From DUVY01 sp036562755 (lineage in GTDB: Bacteria > Bacillota > Clostridia > Christensenellales > DUVY01), in the NCBI GenBank assembly GCA_036562755.1, contig DATCJN010000019.1, positions 1 through 8,813 of the forward strand: 8,813 nt of DNA, in the 5' to 3' direction. A program made the translations under genes and the position numbers. The notes beneath the pieces were generated by a model. It was given only the letters and a program-made list of their open reading frames with translations, was not told the origin of the DNA and did no database searches. Position 1 is the first letter of the stretch, and the number at the start of each line of letters is the position of its first letter. Positions 5,925 to 8,813 of this stretch are shown piece after piece.

Positions 5925-6960
5925 AATAATCACCGTAGTAATGTTGTTTTTCATTCTTCAATAACCTCTTGGTTCCGTCAATTACGGCGTTAATGGGATT
6001 AGAAGCGACTTTAACTTGGACATGAGTTATATCTTCAATATACTCCTTAATGCCCTTGATCAAAGAGCCGCCGCCTGTTAGCAAAATGCCGTTATCGACC
6101 AAATCGCCCGATAATTCCGGAGGGGTGATTTCCAAGGTGGCTATCAAGGTGGACTTGATAGATTCGAAACAATCAAGAAGGATTTCTCTTACTTCTTCAG
6201 GAGTGATTACGTCCATTCTAGGCAAGCCCGTAACGAGGTCGCGACCCATAGCGTTATAGGTTATAACATTGCCTTCGTCGTCTCTAGGATAATCGCCCGT
6301 TAGGGAAGCTAGAGTTATCTTGATTTTTTCTGCCGTTTGAGGTCCGATTTCAAGCTTATATTTTTCTTTTACATAGTGCATAATTTGCTTATCAAAATAC
6401 TCGCCAGCAACTTTGGTAGATTTTGATAAAACAACGTCGCCCAATGACAATACTCCAAAGCTTGTCGTACCTCCGCCAATGTCAATCACCATATGACCGG
6501 CAGGCGCGTAGATATTTATTCCCCCACCTATTGCCGCTGCTTTGATTTCCTCTTCAATACGAGTATCTTCTACACCCAACTCTTTGCCTAAAATAACAAT
6601 TGCCTCTTTTTCAGTTTCCGTGATTTCGGAAGGCGTGCAAATCAGCAATCTATTAATCTTGCTTGTCCCAGAAGTGAATATTTTTTCAAAGGTAAAGAGC
6701 AAGATTTCGCGAATAATATCAATATCCGCTATTACGCCCCCGTTAAGCGGTTTGATAACTTCAACCTTGTCGTGAACCTTGCCGACTAGTTGCGCAGCAT
6801 CAAATCCCACTGAAACGACCTTTTTTGTTTCTTTGTCGATCGCGATAACCGACGGTTCTTTAAAGACGGTACCCCTACCCTCTACATAAATGCGGAGATT
6901 AGCCGTACCTAGATCAACGCCAACGTTAATCTTACCATTTTGATTTTCGTTTTCAGTCAT
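5923..6960 (-). CDS. mreB: Divergent MreB-like actin homologue, first in operon
   Basis: 345 residues. Phosphate-1 motif VGVDLGTANLRIYV is at 13-26, phosphate-2 motif DIGGGTTSFGVLSLGD at 160-175 and adenosine motif LTGGGSLI at 294-301. Residue 167 is Ser where most MreBs, and the two paralogues here, have an acidic residue after GGGTT. PSEIT (110-114) and IEEEIKAAAIGGGINI (135-150) match the altered signatures of its neighbours. An insertion near 220-233 (TGDYPRDDEGNVIT) adds length in the region before the GRDLVTGLP block (239-247). The tail NEKQHYYGDY differs from the RGNY tails of the other two. The start is supported by AAAGGAGG (6974-6967), 6 nt before the ATG. As the promoter-proximal gene it is probably made in the largest amount. 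It is clearly MreB-family, not DnaK, FtsA or ParM, judging by length and motif spacing. Confidence 0.95.
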   Translation of the reverse strand: MTENENQNGKINVGVDLGTANLRIYVEGRGTVFKEPSVIAIDKETKKVVSVGFDAAQLVGKVHDKVEVIKPLNGGVIADIDIIREILLFTFEKIFTSGTSKINRLLICTPSEITETEKEAIVILGKELGVEDTRIEEEIKAAAIGGGINIYAPAGHMVIDIGGGTTSFGVLSLGDVVLSKSTKVAGEYFDKQIMHYVKEKYKLEIGPQTAEKIKITLASLTGDYPRDDEGNVITYNAMGRDLVTGLPRMDVITPEEVREILLDCFESIKSTLIATLEITPPELSGDLVDNGILLTGGGSLIKGIKEYIEDITHVQVKVASNPINAVIDGTKRLLKNEKQHYYGDY

Positions 6961-7036
6961 AAACTTCCTCCTTTAGTAGTCTTACATTTTTTGATTAGCC
7001 AATGGTTGGGTGTTGGGCTGATAGGTGTATATCTCA

Positions 7037-7069
7037 ATTTTGCTTAAGCATTTTAACTTAAGGCAAAAT
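7037..7069. repeat. Inverted repeat upstream of the mreB-like operon
   Basis: ATTTTGCTTAAG (7037-7048) and CTTAAGGCAAAAT (7057-7069) are complementary arms of 12 and 13 nt with one bulged base and an 8-nt loop. It lies 77-109 bp upstream of the first mreB start, and could be an operator or a leader RNA hairpin. Confidence 0.7.
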
Positions 7070-7103
7070 GTGGTCAATGTTTATAACTTGCTTTTATTTT
7101 TAT

Positions 7104-7184
7104 GCGTCTTATCAAATTTCGCTTATATACTATCAATAAATTTTTAAATAATTTTTGGGATCAAACGCATCTTATTTTTCGCTT
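7104..7184. repeat. Imperfect direct repeats upstream of the mreB-like operon
   Basis: GCGTCTTATCAAATTTCGCTT (7104-7124, shortened here to its core TCTTAT..TTTCGCTT) recurs as GCATCTTATTTTTCGCTT (7167-7184), about 63 bp apart. A weaker TCTTATTTTCTTT is at 7231-7243. The shared GC-containing ends (GC.TCTTAT and TTCGCTT) stand out in the AT-rich background. They may be binding sites for a regulator, but chance cannot be excluded. Confidence 0.4.
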
Positions 7185-7205
7185 TTGTATGTTTTTAGGG
7201 AAAAA

Positions 7206-7242
7206 AAGAAATAAGAAAATTAAAAAATTATCTTATTTTCTT
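7206..7242 (-). other. AT-rich hairpin followed by a T run on the minus strand
   Basis: AAGAAATAAGA (7206-7216) and TCTTATTTTCTT (7231-7242) are complementary with one bulge. Read on the minus strand the hairpin runs into seven T (7207-7201). The low GC makes it at best a weak terminator or attenuator. Confidence 0.3.
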
Positions 7243-7345
7243 TAAATACAAGAGCAAAAAAATTGCAATGCTTTTATCCCAAAATTTGTAAAATTTGTAA
7301 ATTTTTGTCTTAAATATATACAACAATATTATATAATAACAAATA

Positions 7346-7367
7346 GGGTATTGCAATACCCTTTTTT
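7346..7367 (+). terminator. Orphan plus-strand intrinsic terminator
   Basis: The perfect palindrome GGGTATTGCAATACCC (7346-7361) can fold as a 5-bp stem with a TTGCAA loop and is followed by six T (7362-7367). No plus-strand gene precedes it within the intergenic region, so it ends either an unannotated short RNA or an attenuated leader of the MFS gene. Confidence 0.6.
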
Positions 7368-7377
7368 AAAAATTTTT

Positions 7378-7474
7378 CAGCGCTCTGGATATTCATAATC
7401 GTTCAAGATGTTGTGTTTTTGAGTGGTTTTTTACGGCCGCGATACTACTTTTTGTAAACGAGTCGGCTTTTTTT
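7378..7474 (+). other. GC-richer island ending in a terminator-like element
   Basis: Between two very AT-rich stretches this block of about 95 bp has clearly more G and C. Its end can fold: GCCG (7436-7439) and ACT (7444-7446) pair with AGTCGGC (7461-7467) around a bulge and loop, followed by seven T (7468-7474). No ORF or known RNA family is recognised. A short structured RNA is possible. Confidence 0.3.
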
Positions 7475-7562
7475 GAAAAAAATTTTTATAAATAATTTAG
7501 AATTTTTATAAAATTTTATCTTGTTGTTTTCAAAAAATTATTTTTAAAATAAAATGCTTGAT

Positions 7563-7568
7563 TATAAT
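7563..7568 (+). promoter_or_regulatory. Candidate -10 element for the MFS gene
   Basis: A perfect TATAAT lies 25 bp before the ATG, giving a very short leader of about 20 nt. No good -35 lies at 16-18 bp, so this is tentative in such AT-rich sequence. Confidence 0.35.
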
Positions 7569-7593
7569 TGTTATTTATGTTAAATGGTAGAAT

Positions 7594-8787
7594 ATGTATT
7601 CGCTTTTACTGGTTATAATTTATTTGGCCTTTATCAGTTTAGGCCTGCCCGATTCTTTGATAGGTTCGGCTTGGCCTATTATGCATTTAGAATTAGATGT
7701 CCCCATCTCTTACGCGGGCATTATTACTATGATAATTTCTTTTGGAACAATTATATCCAGTTTGATGTCGGATAGACTTACCAAAAGATTTGGCGCAAAT
7801 TTAGTTACGGCTACGAGCGTGCTCATGACGGCGGTGGCGTTATGGGGTTATTCGATATCCTCAAAGTTTTGGATGTTGTGCGTTTTTGCCATTCCTTACG
7901 GACTGGGCGCAGGCGGAGTGGACGCCGCGCTTAATAATTACGTGGCTCTGCACTACAAGGCGCGTCATATGAGCTGGCTGCATTGCTTTTGGGGAGTGGG
8001 CGCGTCCATAAGCCCTTATATTATGGGATACAGTTTAACTACAAGATTAAGCTGGCCGGGAGGTTTTAGGATAGTTTCTGTTATCCAATTAACCCTAACC
8101 GCCGCTTTATTTTTAACGCTGCCGTTATGGAAGATTAACAAAAATTCTAAAGAAAAGGCAGTTAAACAACCAAAAAGATTTAACGAATTATTTCAAATTA
8201 AGGGCTTGCCCTTGATACTCATAGCTTTCTTTTGTTACTGCGCCGCGGAATCTACCGCAATGTTGTGGTCGAGCAGTTATTTGGTTAAATTTAGAAATAT
8301 GGGCGAGGAAATCGCGGCGATGCTGGCTTCGCTGTTTTTTCTGGGGATAACTTTCGGGCGGTTTGTCTCGGGATTTATTTCTGAAAAATTAGGCGATAAA
8401 AATATGATCCGCCTTGGCGTAAGTATTATGTTTATTGGAATTTCTCTAATAGCTATACCCGATAAATATAACATCTGCTCTATGATAGGCTTGGTGGTTA
8501 CAGGGTTAGGCTGCGCGCCCGTATATCCTTCTATTATACATTCTACGCCGCAAAATTTCGGAAAAGAAAACTCTCAAGCCATAATAGGCGTGCAAATGGC
8601 TAGCGCATATATGGCCTCTACTTTTATGCCGCCTTTATTCGGACTTTTAGCGCAAGTTAAACTCATAGGACTGTTTCCGCTTTATTTATTCTTCTTTACT
8701 ATGTTATTATTAATAATGACGGAACGGCTTAATAAAGTAGTGGCTATTACCAATGAGAAAAAGGCAAATGGTTTAAATGACCAATAA
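7594..8787 (+). CDS. Major facilitator superfamily transporter, 12 TM
   Basis: 397 residues, the usual size for a 12-helix MFS permease of the inner membrane. Hydrophobic segments lie at about 4-24, 40-57, 71-88, 92-113, 128-148, 157-179, 203-222, 240-260, 270-289, 293-314, 325-350 and 357-376. A hydrophilic central loop (about 180-200, KINKNSKEKAVKQPKRFNE) joins the halves. The first-half motif A is MSDRLTKRFG (58-67), and its second-half counterpart is GRFVSGFISEKLGDKNMIRLG-like (255-275). The N-terminal LGLPDSLIGSAWP (16-28) and the ESTAMLWSSSYL segment (219-230) recall the FucP-like sugar/proton symporter branch, but the substrate is not determinable. An in-frame TAG lies one codon before the ATG, so this is the first possible ATG; only a weak GGTAG stands before it. 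It is transcribed away from the mreB-like operon with no evident functional link. Confidence 0.9.
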   Translation: MYSLLLVIIYLAFISLGLPDSLIGSAWPIMHLELDVPISYAGIITMIISFGTIISSLMSDRLTKRFGANLVTATSVLMTAVALWGYSISSKFWMLCVFAIPYGLGAGGVDAALNNYVALHYKARHMSWLHCFWGVGASISPYIMGYSLTTRLSWPGGFRIVSVIQLTLTAALFLTLPLWKINKNSKEKAVKQPKRFNELFQIKGLPLILIAFFCYCAAESTAMLWSSSYLVKFRNMGEEIAAMLASLFFLGITFGRFVSGFISEKLGDKNMIRLGVSIMFIGISLIAIPDKYNICSMIGLVVTGLGCAPVYPSIIHSTPQNFGKENSQAIIGVQMASAYMASTFMPPLFGLLAQVKLIGLFPLYLFFFTMLLLIMTERLNKVVAITNEKKANGLNDQ

Positions 8788-8813
8788 GGCGAATTCAAAA
8801 AATTTTATAAAAC
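8777..8813 (+). CDS. Possible start of a downstream gene, cut by the window edge
   Basis: ATG at 8777 overlaps the end of the MFS gene by 11 nt in another frame and stays open to the window end (MTNKANSKNFIK). An AAGG at 8761-8764 is the only upstream binding-site candidate and is somewhat far. The overlap suggests an operon with the transporter, but 12 codons are too few to identify it. Confidence 0.3.
   Translation, partial: MTNKANSKNFIK

Larger units (their letters stand above)
6961..7593. other. AT-rich divergent intergenic region between mreB-like operon and MFS gene
   Basis: This 633-bp stretch has no convincing protein gene. It must hold the promoters for both flanking units. For the mreB-like operon no good sigma-A pair was found: a TTGACC at 7077-7072 (minus) has only AAAATG at the right distance. 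For the MFS gene only a -10 (7563-7568) is clear. Also present are an inverted repeat (7037-7069), imperfect direct repeats (7104-7124, 7167-7184), an AT-rich hairpin (7206-7242), a tandem AAAATTTGT pair (7281-7298), a terminator (7346-7367) and a GC-richer island (about 7378-7474). Confidence 0.8.

Noticed and set aside
3801..6960. Assignment of the actin-like genes to ParM, MamK, FtsA or DnaK
   Set aside because: Lengths of 336-362 residues, the DLGTAN, DIGGGTT and TPPELSxD(I/L) blocks and GRD(L/I/V)xxG(L/I)P motif place them in the MreB family.
7310..7396. Minus-strand 28-codon ORF starting MNIQSAEKFL
   Set aside because: No ribosome binding site and it runs across the terminator palindrome into AT-rich noise.
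7584..7775. Plus-strand ORF overlapping the MFS start in another frame
   Set aside because: Aromatic-rich shadow frame; the MFS frame is clearly coding from 7594.

Overview
The window looks like chromosomal DNA from a low-GC, spore-lineage Gram-positive bacterium (Bacillota, Clostridia or Erysipelotrichia-like, probably uncultured). The evidence is an unmistakable spo0A, strong AGGAGG-type ribosome binding sites, AT-rich intergenic DNA with intrinsic terminators, and MreB proteins of an unusual type. The species cannot be named from sequence alone. No tRNA, rRNA, CRISPR array, transposase or phage gene was seen.

Left part, plus strand: the 3' portion of an ABC-2 type transporter permease gene runs in from the left edge and ends at a strong terminator (about 1949-1975). 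Next is a separate gene with a near-consensus promoter (TTTACA-17-TATAAT). It encodes a 156-residue protein with two CxxC/CxxC zinc ribbons and an extremely acidic tail, and it ends at a terminator (2622-2650) that probably also serves the opposing transcript.

Middle part, minus strand: three tandem, closely packed mreB-like genes (6960 to 3801) form an operon. The gaps are 11 bp, and each downstream ribosome binding site overlaps the upstream stop codon. All three proteins carry the actin-fold nucleotide motifs, but all replace the usual MreB motif IEEPxAAA with IEEExKAxxxGxGxxI and PSG(I/V)T with PSE(I/V)T. The last one also has a changed adenosine motif and an N-terminal extension. A 13-bp-stem terminator (3744-3781) separates the operon from spo0A, the master regulator of sporulation entry. 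spo0A has its own candidate promoter with a perfect 0A box just upstream. A 20-codon ORF with a purine-rich ribosome binding site follows spo0A directly.

Right part: a 633-bp AT-rich divergent intergenic region (6961-7593) separates the mreB operon from a plus-strand 12-TM major facilitator gene. This region holds an inverted repeat near the mreB start, imperfect direct repeats, an orphan plus-strand terminator at 7346-7367, and a GC-richer island ending in a second terminator-like element. The MFS gene seems to be overlapped at its 3' end by the first codons of another gene leaving the window.

The most notable feature is the set of three divergent MreB filament paralogues in one operon beside spo0A, without mreC or mreD. 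From memory, the signature resembles the multiple MreBs of Spiroplasma and relatives more than canonical Bacillus MreB, Mbl or MreBH. Specialised copolymerising filaments are a plausible but unproven reading.
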